Assembly: GCA_013398055.1 (NCBI GenBank)
Contig: VZRS01005628.1
Coordinates: 186,001-250,000, forward strand
Length of the DNA stretch: 64,000 nucleotides
Reading direction: 5' to 3'
DNA from: Ifrita kowaldi
Lineage: Eukaryota; Chordata; Aves; Passeriformes; Cinclosomatidae
Position numbers and translations under genes: made by a program. The stretch's first letter is position 1, and every line of letters starts with the position of its first letter. The notes under the pieces were generated by a model. The model was not told the origin of the DNA and searched no databases. It worked only from the letters and a program-made list of their open reading frames with translations. This document shows positions 36,708-48,790 of the stretch, in pieces.

Positions 36708-36750
36708 TTTTTTTTTCTTTTTTTTTTTTTTTTTTTTGCAAAAAAAAAAA
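36708..36750 (+). repeat. T tract directly followed by A tract in the 3' UTR
   Basis: Thirty bases of T with one C (36708-36737), then GC, then eleven A (36740-36750). In the RNA this can fold as a U/A hairpin with a two-base loop, or act as a U-rich protein site. Confidence 0.85.
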
Positions 36751-37668
36751 GTGACTGCTGACAGCAACTACCTGCTGCTCTCAAATCTCATCAGACAGTA
36801 GAATGTAGGGAGAGACTTTCTTGCCCGACCAGTAAAGTCTTACTCTGTGGTCTTTTCACCTTGCGACATTTGGATGAAAGGGGTGGTGGTGGTGGTCAAC
36901 TAAGGCAAAGGCGACAATGAAAAAGGAAAGAAAACCCACACAACACAAAAAAAGCCGAACAAACAAAGAGAGGTGCCGGAGTTCTGGATGTGCAATTGGT
37001 TTGAGTGTTCATGTTGTAGTGAACGCCGAATTGTTCCTAGCCCAGTGAACACTAAGGGATTTTTGGAAAGCTGGCCATCCTAGATTTTTTCTGACTATGA
37101 AGATTTCCAATGCCTGCGAGAAAAAAAACCAACTCACGACTAAATTGTATAGCACTATGTATGAGCAACAGCACTGAGTCAAGATCCGAGATTGGTTTGT
37201 GAGAGTTGCTTTTTTCTCTTTTTGGTCCTAGTTTATTTTTGCCTCCTCTCTTCCATACTGTGACTTAATTTAGAAGAAGCTTGCCCAGTCCAAGATCTCC
37301 AAAGGGTCTCTGTTCTCTCTGCTCACACTACACGCCTTTAACGAGCGGCCCCGAGACGCGCAGTGAGGCCGGAGAGCTCCTTTCTCCATGCAGAGAAGCC
37401 ACATTTCTTCCTCCCCGCTCACTCCCTGGCGAGGGCTCATCCCACCCAAGCCCCGCTAAGTGAAAAGAGCATCCTCCACTTCCCAGCCATCCCCTTTTCC
37501 CCCAAAAAAAAAATCCCAGCAGGTTTTCTGTGCGCCCGCCCGCGGGAGCCGGCGGTTTGCGCGAGGGGAGCGCGGCTCTGCCGAAGACTCGTTCGCACTA
37601 CGACCCCGGGGCTGAGTCCCGGGGAAACTTTTATTCTGCAGTTTTGGGACGGGCTGCTGGGCGGCACG

Positions 37669-37669
37669 N
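37669..37669. other. Single-N join in the PLPP3 3' UTR
   Basis: One undetermined base separates CpG-dense sequence on the left from a T run and AT-rich sequence on the right. No sequence is shared across it. Confidence 0.9.
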
Positions 37670-37925
37670 TATGATTTTTTTTTTTATATTATAAATATTA
37701 TATAAATAATGTATAAAACCTTAAAAATTAACTATGTAAAATATTATTTCTGAAACAATTTTAGATATATCCACTATGACTATAAACTGTGTCCTGACCT
37801 GTGTTATTTACATTTTGCTGCTTAAAAAAGCATTGAATTAATTTTTTTATAGTCGACTAAAATATTGTAGTTCTGTGGTAGTAATATTTTAATGAAAATA
37901 ACTACAATTAGAGACATTTGTATAA

Positions 37926-37931
37926 AATAAA
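37926..37931 (+). terminator. PLPP3: Possible proximal poly(A) signal
   Basis: A second AATAAA sits about 130 bases before the distal one, inside AT-rich UTR. It lacks an obvious GT-rich downstream element, so it may be unused or a minor alternative site. Confidence 0.35.
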
Positions 37932-38059
37932 AACATATTAAATTGTCTGTATTTTTGTAATGTTCCATTTTGTAAAGAGAAGAATATTCAAAGACTTTTG
38001 TAGAATACAAAATTGAAGTTTGTATCTGCGAAATTATTGCTGTATAAATGTGCTTTTTA

Positions 38060-38065
38060 AATAAA
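38060..38065 (+). terminator. PLPP3: Distal poly(A) signal of PLPP3 (AATAAA)
   Basis: A canonical AATAAA hexamer lies in TTTAAATAAAAGCTC. About 25-45 bases downstream comes a GT/T-rich stretch (TGGTGCACGTTGATTTCTTG), the expected layout for a cleavage site near 38080-38090. Sequence character changes from AT-rich UTR to ordinary intergenic DNA right after it. Confidence 0.8.
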
Positions 38066-38669
38066 AGCTCATAACACAACTAAACATCCTGGTGCACGTT
38101 GATTTCTTGTCTTTGGGTTGCCCTTTCCTTGCCAGAGAAGCAGGGTCCTTGCCCAGGGGGACAGTTTGGGGGTGTGATGTGGGTGTTGGATGACATTTTG
38201 GGATGTGATGGTACCGGAGGGCAGCTGGATAAAAAGGACCAGATGCCACTTTCAATGGGAGTGGTGTGAAGGTCCCACCAGCTCCTGGCTGGGGGCACTT
38301 AGGGGTTTGCATTGATCTTCTCTTTGTTACGCCCAGACTTTAAGCAAATCCCATTTTACCTAAGGCATCCATTTTTCTTTAGCAATCTTGTAAGCTTTAA
38401 AGAAATATTACTGAACTAAAATAAGGTCTGAAAAGCCACAGCCCAGCTGCTGGTTGTCCTGGACAGCCCCTGCCTAGGAGGGCTCCCAGCTACGCTCTGC
38501 TCAAACGCCTTTCCCATGTAAAGCAGACACCTTGCAGCTGAACCAAAACCTTGCAGCTTGCTGGGTTGCAAATGTGGGTGGAAGGGGAAAGAAGAAAAAA
38601 GAAAAAATCCCACAGCAACATGTGCTCAGAGAGGCACATGTGCACAGCACACAGTTCTGAGGCAGCCTG

Positions 38670-38724
38670 GATTTTTTTTGTTATTGTTATTCTAGATTTT
38701 TTTTATTATTATTATTGTTATTTT
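38670..38724. repeat. T-rich and (TTA)n low-complexity tract
   Basis: Two T runs with TTATTATTATTATTG between and after them, about 600 bases beyond the PLPP3 poly(A) signal. Confidence 0.85.
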
Positions 38725-41632
38725 CCTCCTCCTACAGAGGCAAATGAACTTGGTGGTGGTGACACACGGTCAGAGCCACGTTTCGACCACTCCTTGTGTG
38801 AACCACATCAGCGAGATAACACGGCACAAATAATATGCAAGAATGCATGACAGGAAGCAAATACCACATCAAACTGCAAAGAAAGAGCAGGTGGAAATTA
38901 AGCCAGCAGAACTGAGCTAGCACTTGCTATTATTATCCTAATTAGAAGTAAAATTTTATTACACGTGGAAAAACTTCATAAACCTGCACCTGTCCTAAAC
39001 GCAAAGGGAGTTATCACGGTGCCACGTGTGATCTGAGCCTGAGTGTTTGGGGGCTGAGCGTGTTGCAGAGGTGAGACTTCAGCTTCGGGGCAATGGCTGT
39101 GAGGACTCTTAACCCCCAGTTTATCTCCAAAATGCATTGCCTGGGTCTGAGTAACCCCCACGGGAGAAGGAAACGCTGCCCCGTCTGCCTGTGGAGCCCT
39201 TCATGCGCAGAGCCAGCCCCAGCGCAGCAACCACTGGGCTGGGAAAAGTGTTTGCTTGCATCTTAACCCCAGCTACTTGGAAAAAACCAGGAATACAGAT
39301 GTCTAGGTGAAAGAGGAGGGCTTGGAGAAGGGTCAGAGGGGAAGCTGCACCGGAGGCGGTAAGAGCCCAGGCAGGGCAGTGGGGCTGGCGAGCCACGGGA
39401 TCTCACTCAGGATGTGTGGATCAGCCTGGGGAGAGGGAGAAAAGGCCATGGATAAACCTATGGAAGGCAACAGGGTGGAACTTTATAGCGTGGGGCTGAG
39501 CATCAGCATTGCCAAGTCCTGTTTGTGGCTGAGCAGTGGTCGTTTCCTCCTCTGCTTCCTGCGTGCCTCTCCCCTGCTGTCCCTTTCCATCCCATCCTGG
39601 GAAGGTCAGGGCAGCTTTGCATGGCAGCATGTGCTGGCTGGGTGGATGCAGCTCTGCTGGGGCTCACCCCTACTCACTGCCTGGGGATTAAGAGAAGTGA
39701 TTATTTCTGGAAGCACGGATGGGAAAAGGCAAGATCCACGGGGACCTTTCTGGGCTGGCCAAGCACAGAGGAACGTTTCAGAGTTACAGGCGCAATAAGG
39801 ACTGATTTTAAACGAGCATTTCAATGAAACCCCACAGAGAGGGGAAAGCCAAAGGAGCAGAGTTGTAGGTACCACAAACCATGAGTACAGTGACAGGGTG
39901 TATCTACTGCCATTGCTTCCTGAGGGGCAGGAAGGAAGAGAAAATAAACAGGTGAAATGGAAAAAACCCAAACCCATAAGGGCTCTGTGATCCTGAGGCC
40001 ACCACTTTCTGCAGTGTCTGCAGGTGCAGCTGGAGCTTGCACCTTGCACTGCTGTGCTGCTTGGTTCTTCCTGCTGGGACGCTGAGCAGCCAGCAGACTT
40101 TGGGGTTCGCAAGCTGCCGCTCTCTGCAGCTCTCCCGAGGAGGCAGACGGGTGTACAAACCCAGATGCACTCATGCAAACAAGACGTGTTGCTGGAGCCC
40201 GGGGCTGGGTGCTGGTTGTGGCCCTCAGTGCTGCAAACCCCGGGCTCTGCTCATGCTGATGCTAATCAGGGGCTGCGGAGCACCCAGCCGTCTGCCTTTG
40301 ATGCTGGGGCCCGGCTGGCAGAGCCTCTCTGCACAAGGGGACATTCTGGTCAAACCTGTCTTTTTTTGCACCGAGACCGGTTGAACACGTTTTCAAAGGC
40401 AGGGATTCGTGCGTGCACCTGACTGCCATGGGAGCAGGTCTTTTGTTCCAGGGGAAGGGAGGTTTACGCAAGGCCCAGGTCCGGCCGTGTCTCGGTGCAC
40501 CTAAACAGCTTCACTCAGCAAGAATGCCTTGGCAGCCTGCAGAGGCTGGAGCTGTTGTACTTCTGCTCGATGATTTTCGGATATGAAGCTCTCAATCAAG
40601 GGAGGGGGAGGGAGGAGATTCGCCCCACAAGCAGAGACCTGTTTTTCTCATGCTCCGAGCCTGCCCTTGTTTTGGGTGTCCGAAGGTTTCACCCGGCTCT
40701 TTGTAAAGCCGAAACCAACGTTCAGCCGTGGAGCCAGAGGATGTATTGGGCTGAGGTCCTGCTGCACAGGAGGGCTGATGTCAAGCCCACATCCATGGCT
40801 GGGGTGCAGCACAGCTGTCCCTGGAGCCAGCACCCCACTTCAGCTGCATTTTTCCCCCCATCTTTGCCTTGGCACACCCTCTGCCTTCATCCACCGTTCT
40901 CCTCTCAAAAGGTGAGCGATTCCTCCCTTGTGTTTTACCTTTTCCTTTGGACACCAGATCAGAGGTTCAGATTTTTAGGGATGAAGTGAATCACTTGCCT
41001 CCTGGCTTCTGTAAACATGGTCCTTACACCTGCCCACGGAGAGGAGCTGCTGCCCATCTCCTCCAGACTTTCCTACCCATGTTCCCTGGGTGCCAGGTGA
41101 TGCTCCGGGCACAGCCCTGAACTGCTTGGATTACCAAGCAAAACTGAACAGAAGTTGTCACCTCCACTGAAGGAAGCAGAAAGTGGAAAACAACCTCCTG
41201 TTGACTCAGCGTGGAGCGAGGGGAGGGGGGAAAGACACACAAACAAACCCCAAAACCCAACAACTTTCAATTATCACCTTTGCACGCCACCCCCACTGGC
41301 ACCAGCCGGCGCAGGAGTGCCTGCGTTAGCTTGTCTCGAGTTACAATTTCCTCGGGGCACGGACTACACCTATGTGTGTGTTTGGGTAATAATGATCCGA
41401 CTGGTTGTGATGAATCCCCGCCTCATCCTATCTGTAGCTAGAAGGGAGCGAAGTCACCGGGAACATCTCCCAGTTTCCTTAGAAAGTCTCGTTCTGCGAG
41501 TTCCTGCCCTGCCAGAGCCGCTGAGTGCCACCGCGGCGGCACCTCGCAGGCAAGGCGGCTTTTAATATATAGTGCTGTGGCCTCGTGGAGCGTTTAATTC
41601 TTGTCTCGAGCCCAGAAAATAACCGTCTTGGC

Positions 41633-41656
41633 TTATTTATTTATTTATTTATTTTT
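41633..41656. repeat. (TTAT)n microsatellite
   Basis: About five to six perfect TTAT units followed by a T run. Confidence 0.9.
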
Positions 41657-43265
41657 AATTTCTCATCAGGTGACTCTCAGCGCTGTGTTTTGGGACACGG
41701 GTAATTTCAGCGCTGGTGGCAAAGGGTTGAGCACCTGCGGTGTCTGAACCCATGAACTCTGCAGGGTTTGATCTCGCTTTGTGCAGAGGGTTCATAACCA
41801 GCTGGAACAATGGGCTGTTATTTAAGAAAAAACACCTTTTAGTGTTTCCACGTGTCAGCAGAAAGTTGAGGAACAGAACCACCGAAACACCAAACTGTGT
41901 GTACATCCACGGATGGGATAAATGGGAACTGTGGTGGATTCAGCTCGCTCCTGAAGTCTTTGAAATTATTCAAAAAATACCAAAACTTGAAAAAATGTGA
42001 CTTCTCCTTCCCACCTGAAAAATGATTGGATTGAAACAAAGCCATCACTTTATTTGCACAGGAACTGGTGTGAAAAGCTTGGCTTTCCCATCGCACTTTG
42101 ACATCTCCATTTCCAGGTGTGTGGTGTGAGTGCATGTGAGCCGATGTCAACCAGAGATATAAATTAAATAAAGGAGCATTTAATTCTTGCTAGGCTGATC
42201 TTTCCCCCAGAGAAACATCAGGAATGGAGCAGAAAGAATGGTGCTGTTTCAATGAGGAACTCAGAAAGAAAATGAAGTGTTAAAAAGAGAATAAAATCTA
42301 AAAAAGAAACACTCTTTTTATCCAAAGAAGAAAGGGAGCCAGATCTCCTGTGAGCACCACCTTTTCAAAGGGACCTGCCTTCTGCACAAGTGTGTAATTT
42401 GCTTATTTTCAAAGAAATTTTCGTGATGTTGAAGGCAAATTAATAACACTGCTCCAGCCTCCCAGGGCTTGTCTGAACAAGAAAAGTTGTTAATGTTTAA
42501 TACGAGGTAAAATTTTAATCCATTTCAATAAAGTGTGTAGATATTCTTAGTTCATTTTTAAGCAGGATTAGCCCTGTTTACCTCAAGTCAAGTAAGCACA
42601 AGTATAACGTCAACTGATATAAGCCTTGCTTAAATTAAAGGAAGAATAACTACCAAGGCTTAAGGGAGGGAGGGAAAAGCCCATTGAAGCTTTTATTTAA
42701 AACAAAAAATGGGGATTTTTTTTTTCTTTACGAGGTATTTCTTTCCATGGGAAAACAATAAAACCCAGAAAAAGTCTATGAAAGTTTTGCTTGTAAATGA
42801 TGAGACGGTTGCAGCTGAAAAAACACTGCTTAATTCAGGAGAGGTAATTCTTTTCAGCAGGGCCAGTCTAAGCATCCCCTTGGATGGATCTGGGGGGAGT
42901 CTGGGCCTCTTAGATGTGGCAGTTCAAACTCACCCTTCCAAGAGTCACCAGCATCGACCATCAGCAAATTAATGATGTTCCAGCCCTCTCCAAGGAATCA
43001 CCCAGCAGCTCTTAGATTTAGCCTTGTAGCCTATGGCCAGGGTACTGCAAGTCCTTTAGGAAGAAATCCAGGCTCAATGTGAAGGTGCCAGATTAAATTG
43101 GATTTACCACATCCCTTGGCCAGCTGTCCCACCAGCTCGTTGGCCTCACTGTTAAAAACATGTGAATACTTCCCTTGGTTTTCATTAATAACTGCTTCTG
43201 TGTTCCCATGCCCCATATCCCTTTCCTTTTATTTATAAAAAAAAAAAAAAAAGAGGCTTTTTCTT

Positions 43266-43911
43266 ATTAAATTGTGCCATTTTCCCAGAGCTGAAGCCCC
43301 TGGTTAACTTTCCATGGGGTTTCCTCACAAATAATGCTTCTCGGTTTAAAACTTGCTCAAGTTTTTCTTCCTCTGCAAGAACATAAGAAATGCTGCACCT
43401 TAACACAAAGTCAGTGGGGAAGGAACTAGCTGGGGACCAATTTTCCTTTGTACAACCAATTAAGTAGGAGCACCTTCTGCTTGTAGGTCAGATTTAATCT
43501 GATGCTCTTCTAGAGGAGAGATTCCTTATCAGGTTTTAACCCCTCCACCTTCCAGGCCCTGGGAGGATAAAGGCTTGACAGCATTCGNATTAAATTGTGC
43601 CATTTTCCCAGAGCTGAAGCCCCTGGTTAACTTTCCATGGGGTTTCCTCACAAATAATGCTTCTCGGTTTAAAACTTGCTCAGGTTTTTGCTTCCTCTGC
43701 AAGAACGTAAGAAATGCTGCACCTTAACACAAAGTCAGTGGGGAAGGGACCAGCTGGGGACTAATTTTCCTTTGTACAACCAATTAAGTAGGAGCACCTT
43801 CTGCTTGTAGGTCAGATTTAATCTGATGCTCTTCTAGAGGAGAGATTCCTTATCAGGTTTTAACCCCTCCACCTTCCAGGCCCTGGGAGGATAAAGGCTT
43901 GACAGCATTCG
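43266..43911. repeat. Tandem direct duplication of about 322 bp joined by a single N
   Basis: Copy 1 is 43266-43587 and copy 2 is 43589-43911, with one N at 43588 exactly between them. The copies differ by only a handful of substitutions and one inserted base (AGTTTTTCTTCC against GGTTTTTGCTTCC; ACATAAG against ACGTAAG; GGAACTAGC against GGGACCAGC). The pattern suggests two haplotypes or unmerged contig ends, not a biological repeat. Confidence 0.92.
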
Positions 43912-46836
43912 CCTTCTTTCAGCCTTCTTCAGTCAGGCACCTTATCTGCCACACCTGGGGGTACTTCTGAACTCTGGGCACTCCTGAACATCAGATAACC
44001 CTGCCCATGGGGTTTTCTGTAGAAAACTGCAGAAAAGGCCCCTTCTAAAAGTGAACATTAATGACTTTCAATGTGTAAGATGAGTTTCACCAAGCAGTGT
44101 TGAGGGTGGGCAGTGTTTCCAAGCTTGTGTGGGGTGGGATAAATCACTTTATACTTGGTATAAGTTAGGTAGGACACTGTTAGACGGGTGAACTGGGTCA
44201 CCATGAGTTAGGGTTGGGTGTATTTACCAAAAATCTTCAAGGATTGAAGGTGGATCCTTGGGGTGATGTGAAGCTGCAGGGTTAAGTCATGGAAAGAAGA
44301 TTCTGTGTGGATTGACAGGCACCTTAAAACTCACACAGCACAGCTGGATCTAACCACCTCAGCCTTCCAAAGGAGCTACAGAGGAACTGGAAGTTACCTC
44401 TGTGCTGAATTCTTGCACTGCAGCAGGTGTTCCAGCAGAGCCAAATGCAGATGTGACCTTGCAGCGAGCACAGAGCAGCACCCTGGGCTGAGAGCGAACA
44501 ACTGCACGGACACTGGTGAATGTGAGCTGCACAAAAGGCTGCAGGACACTTTCCACCTGTGCTGCCAGGCTGGAGGGGTGAGGGGAGGGATGCTAAACAC
44601 GGGGTTCCATCTTCAGTTTTATTACTTACGGACAAAGTATTCAAATAACTGTGTGCCTGCTCCCTGCCTGAACTGGCATGAAAACAGGAAGACAATTGCC
44701 TGGCTGAGCTCTTGGAGGAAGATTTGAATAAAGAAGGCAAGTTTACTGGAGGCACTAAGCCATGCATGTCTTATCTTGCAATGAAGCTCTGCAGAAGCAG
44801 CCGGGCTAGGCACCGAGCAGGTGGATTAACTGTTCAGGGGAAAAGACATGGAAAGCAACTTTCTTGCAGAGCAGGTCTCCACACAAATAAGTCCGAGGCA
44901 GCGTGGATTAGTGCTTAAACTAATGAACCAGCCTCCAGACCTCGCTGGGAGAAGATATTAGCACATAGCGGGACAGCCTTCGACAGGCTGGCACCTCTGC
45001 ATGCAGCCAGAGGCCCTGGGAGAGAGCAGCCTGCCTGTAGCCAGCCTCCCAAAAATACACATTGTGCTTTAATGGGAGCCTAACACAAACATCGCCAGCG
45101 CAGGACTTGTAATGAGCTTCCAGTTTGCCTCGGGACGTTTTCTCCCAATTTGGCTGTATTTATGAGCAGCTATTTTTGCTTAAGTAGAGAAAGGGGGAAA
45201 AAATGGCATGGGCGGAGCTCCACTTGCCCCTACACCCACAGTGGTAGAGGGGTGACCTTTTCACATCCACTCATCAGCTGTTGTGCTTTATTTTTTTTTA
45301 GGAGGGGAAATATATACATAAAAGGCAGGCAATTAAACAGAAAATGAGAGTAAGAACAAAGAGAGGCAAACCTAAGGTGCCAAGGTGAACAGGAGTGGGT
45401 TGAGTTTGGGGCATGGAGGTGGGTTTGGCTGCAAAGCAGTCATCCTGCTCCACCCATGGAAAACCTTTGGAGGGTGGGTTTGGGTTCTCCAGGACAACCC
45501 GCCCCAGTTTCAGGAGTCAGAAGGGAAGTGTATCCCCAAGGGACACCCCTATGGCATTTCCCCCCCGTCTGCACTATCAGCCAAGGTAGGCAACCCTGTG
45601 AGGGGGAAGCCAATCTGCCAAAAATGCTTGGGGTTTCTCCTCGCCAGTCCTCGCTTTATTAAGGTAGCTTTGAGTTTGGGGTTTTTCCTTGAGAAATTCC
45701 AGTATTTCACTGTGTGCTATTAACCTTTTTTTTTTTCCCCCCCCATGGAATGGGAAATTCCAAACAATTCCCATTAGGAAACGTCAAACATTTTCTGTGC
45801 AAATCTCTTTGCCCATCTAGTGCATCCCCACATAGCTCCAGACACTTATCACAGAAGAAGTGCCCTTGACTCCAACAGCACTTACAACCTCAAAGCACTC
45901 AAGGAACACATTTTTCTTTCTTTTAGTGCTTCAAGACGTGGTAAGAGCAGGAAAACAAGACTGATTATTTCAAAGTGTGGTGAGCTCGTGCTCACCGACA
46001 GCAGCCGTGCGAGTGCATTTGCTTACCACCATCCTGTGAGATACTGCCTGGAGTGTCACTCCTGAGCTCAGGAAAACTTGGTTCTCCGGGCACTGCCGCT
46101 GGGTGCCTGAGCAGGGATTACCTGTCTCCTTCTCCCCTCGGGCTGTGCTAATCGATCCTCAGGGATTAGAGTATGCTTAGCAAAGGTGAGGCCATCCCAG
46201 CGCTAAAGCCTCCGGGGAAGGTACTTTTGCTGTAACGACCCATTTCCTCCCCCCAGAGCAATGCAGGGAGCTAAAGTGGGAGCAAATATTCCAACAATAA
46301 TGAAGCGATGGGGTTAAAACGACTCCTCCAGTGACACACTTCGCCCAGCTCTGGTTTCACTGCTGTGTAGCATATGCCAAGCACCTACAGCCCTCTGTGA
46401 ATCCCGGGGGTGTTCTGGGAGGTTATTCAGGCCCTCTGCTCTTTCAGATTTTAACGGGAGCTGGCCCTACCCGGGCAAAAGGGGTCCAAATAACCTTTTA
46501 TGTACAGACCCCAAGTCCTGAGCATGAGCCCTGCATCCACACTCTGCTGCCATAAATAGCGTGAATCACACGACGCTCAGTCTGCACAAACCCATCATAA
46601 CGTGACAAAAGTCAAGCAAAACACCCTTCACCTCCTGTAAATAACTCAGGCCAGAGTCAAAATAAGCGCCAGCAGAAAGAGCGTGTTCTTGCAGCAACGG
46701 GATTTCGGGGAATGCTGTTTTCCTTGCCCAAAAACCTCTGTTGTCTGAAGGCTCTCGGCGTTGGAGCAAACCGGGGCTGAGCCGAAGCAAGAACTCGCTG
46801 CCCAGCACATGTTCCACATTAAGGAGCTGTTTGAGG

Positions 46837-46911
46837 GGCCTGTGTGGCTTAGTGGATAAATCATCAGGTTTGTCCCCTTGCAGCTCACGTGTCCAGAACA
46901 GCCTGTGGTCC
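46837..46911 (+). repeat. Degenerate tRNA(Arg)-like or tRNA-derived relic
   Basis: TGGCTTAGTGG followed by ATAAATCATCAGG is a perfect A-box type word in the context seen in tRNA-Arg (TGGCCTAATGGATAAGGCGTC, family knowledge). Further on, TTGCAG and TCC occur at about the expected distance for the T arm. The acceptor stem does not pair and the B box is ruined, so it is not a functional tRNA. Confidence 0.3.
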
Positions 46912-48654
46912 TAAAGGAGGAAAAACCTCGGCCTAAGCTCCATGGTTTCCATCACAGAGGTTCTGCTCTGGTGTGAAACAGCCGGTGGTGCACAGGCCGG
47001 GTCTGCGGGATGGACCCGTGGGAAACCCCAGCCCCACCTAACGTGGCACCTTGGGAGCAGTTCTAGGATGTGACAGTGCCATCCACGGCTTCTCTGTGGG
47101 TCCCCTACTCCATCCACAACCTCGGGAGCGAACGGAAACGTGGGAAAAGAGATGAAAACTCATTGGAACACAAGCCCAAGGACCTAGCACATAAATAGCA
47201 AAGGAAGGAGAGATAAATACTGTGATAGTCTTTAAATATCTGCGAAGGAAACCAGCCAGGAGCCAGTTTGGCTACAGGGGGACGGCTGGAAGCAAACGAT
47301 GGATGATCCCGATCTCACCCGGTGGCTAAGTGGATTTGTAACCACCCTTTTCACAAAAAAAAAAAAAAAAGAAGCTGAATGATCCGGTTCATTTTCCTGG
47401 GTGGAGGAAAGAATTTCTAAAAGCCCTGAATAGCTCCTGTTCAGGCAATCGTGATTATGAGCAGCTGGGAGGAAGCCGGGCCTGAAGTATGAGATGCCAG
47501 ACTTGAACGTGGTAAACAGGGGCAGGGGAATATTTGTTTTGACAGCACACTCAGTACACAGGAAACATCAAGCAATGAGAGGGACGACTCTGCACAGGAG
47601 TTCCCAGTCCTATATTTAAGAGCAAATCAAACTAAGGGAGGACCCTGCAAATTACAGGCAGCTACAAATAACCCCAGACCTTTTGTCTCAGCTGTGGGAA
47701 GATCCTGAGGACACTGATAACAGACACTGCATTGCACAACCTTGGGAAAGAGGGGGCCTGGTGGTGTGTCCACTCTGCCCAGGATCTTGGCTCTGACTCT
47801 GGTTACAAGCTGCAGGGCAAGGTGGAGAAAGCCCAGGAGAGGATAATTATGGAACAACCTGTTGATGGAGGAAGTGGCTTCCCAACCTCCCTTTACTTAG
47901 GGCTTGAGTTCCTGCTCCAAAGCAGGAAGATTTATCGCCCTCCCCATGGTTGTGTTGTGTTCTCCTTCTGGCCAGATTAGTTTAATAAATGAGTGGTAGG
48001 GAAAAAAACTGCTGAAAAGCAAATCCCCTACAGCAGTGCTGCGTCACATCATTAAATAAGGACACTTTTTACTTAAGAGGAGTTGTTTGAGCCATAATTA
48101 CAGCTAAACTCCCATCTGACTTTTGGTCTATGGGGGCTTTTCCTGTAATTTTAACTGGATGCAGCATTTGAATCCTCACCCACCATTTTCCAGGGCAGCA
48201 TAAAGTGATTATATAATATTAAACGGCAGCTGTTTTTCAGGCTGGAAGGGGCTCTTCACTGCTGCTGTACACAGCCTCTCTCTGAAATCAAACACTCTGT
48301 AAATGTCAAATGGCACTGGGTTCTCATTCCTGAGGTCTGCACACAATTCGTTGTGGCAAAACACAAGCTGAAAACCGACCTGACTTGTGTGACACAATGA
48401 GTATAGACTGGGAATTTCCAAATCCCAGCATCGCTGGGGCACCTGGAGCTCAGAAGACTGTGAAGGTGTCACAGTGTCCTGAAACATGGGTTAACAGCAG
48501 TATTTACTGTCCCCCAAGACTGGATTGGGCATAGCAAGAATGCAATGGCATGTTTAGCCTTGTTGCCTCATCACCATTTTGATCTAAACCAATTATGAAT
48601 CTATAAATCGGCTCTGAGGTCAGCAGGCAGCTTCTCTGGCGATAATAATAATTA

Positions 48655-48790
48655 CATTCCTTGCATTTACACTGTATTTTTCACTTGTAGATCACAGGAG
48701 ACTTCATCAAAGCAGGCAGCAGTCATCACTTCCCTTTATTAGCAGCAGGGAAAATGAGGTGCAGGGAAGGTAAACACCACGTTTGTCCCA
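48655..48790. repeat. Ancient MIR/L2/L3-like retroposon relic
   Basis: The order CATTTACACTGTATTTTTCA, CTTGTAGATCACA and AGGGAAAATGAGGTGCAGGG resembles the core and tail of ancient amniote SINE/LINE elements (CCCCATTTTACAGATGGGGA type ending). It is strongly diverged, so the assignment is tentative. Confidence 0.35.

Larger units (their letters stand above)
1..38086 (+). other. PLPP3: PLPP3 gene, partial (exons 2-6 plus 3' UTR; exon 1 is upstream)
   Basis: PLPP3 is an integral membrane lipid phosphate phosphatase of the plasma membrane. It dephosphorylates lysophosphatidic acid, phosphatidic acid, sphingosine-1-phosphate and ceramide-1-phosphate, mostly on the extracellular face. Five coding exons were joined by GT-AG sites with matching phases: 18759-18916, 23534-23817, 24812-24869, 32060-32236 and 36546-36671. 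They give about 267 residues; the human protein is about 311, so roughly the first 45 residues (cytosolic N-terminus and start of TM1) lie in an exon upstream of position 1. PLPP3 rather than PLPP1 or PLPP2 is chosen from the paralogue-specific segments (IIETSTI, ETINDAVLCA, and the C-terminal RKEILSPVDII and NNHHNM). No coding exon 1 candidate was seen in 1-18758, so intron 1 exceeds 18.7 kb here. Confidence 0.95.
36672..38086 (+). other. PLPP3: PLPP3 3' untranslated region
   Basis: It runs from the stop codon to a cleavage site estimated 15-25 bases after the AATAAA at 38060; the exact end is inferred. In order it holds a long T tract and a short A tract (36708-36750), a segment with GGTGGT repeats near 36883, a CpG-dense part (about 37330-37665), a single unresolved base at 37669, and a distal part that is very AT-rich, with ATTTA pentamers and repeated TATAAATA-like words. 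The AT-rich distal part resembles instability and Pumilio/ELAV-type regulatory UTR sequence, but no specific binding site is claimed. Confidence 0.85.

Noticed and set aside
44890..44950. Another tRNA-like A-box word (GTGGATTAGTGCTTAAA)
   Set aside because: No B box, no stem pairing and weaker similarity than the 46837 relic.
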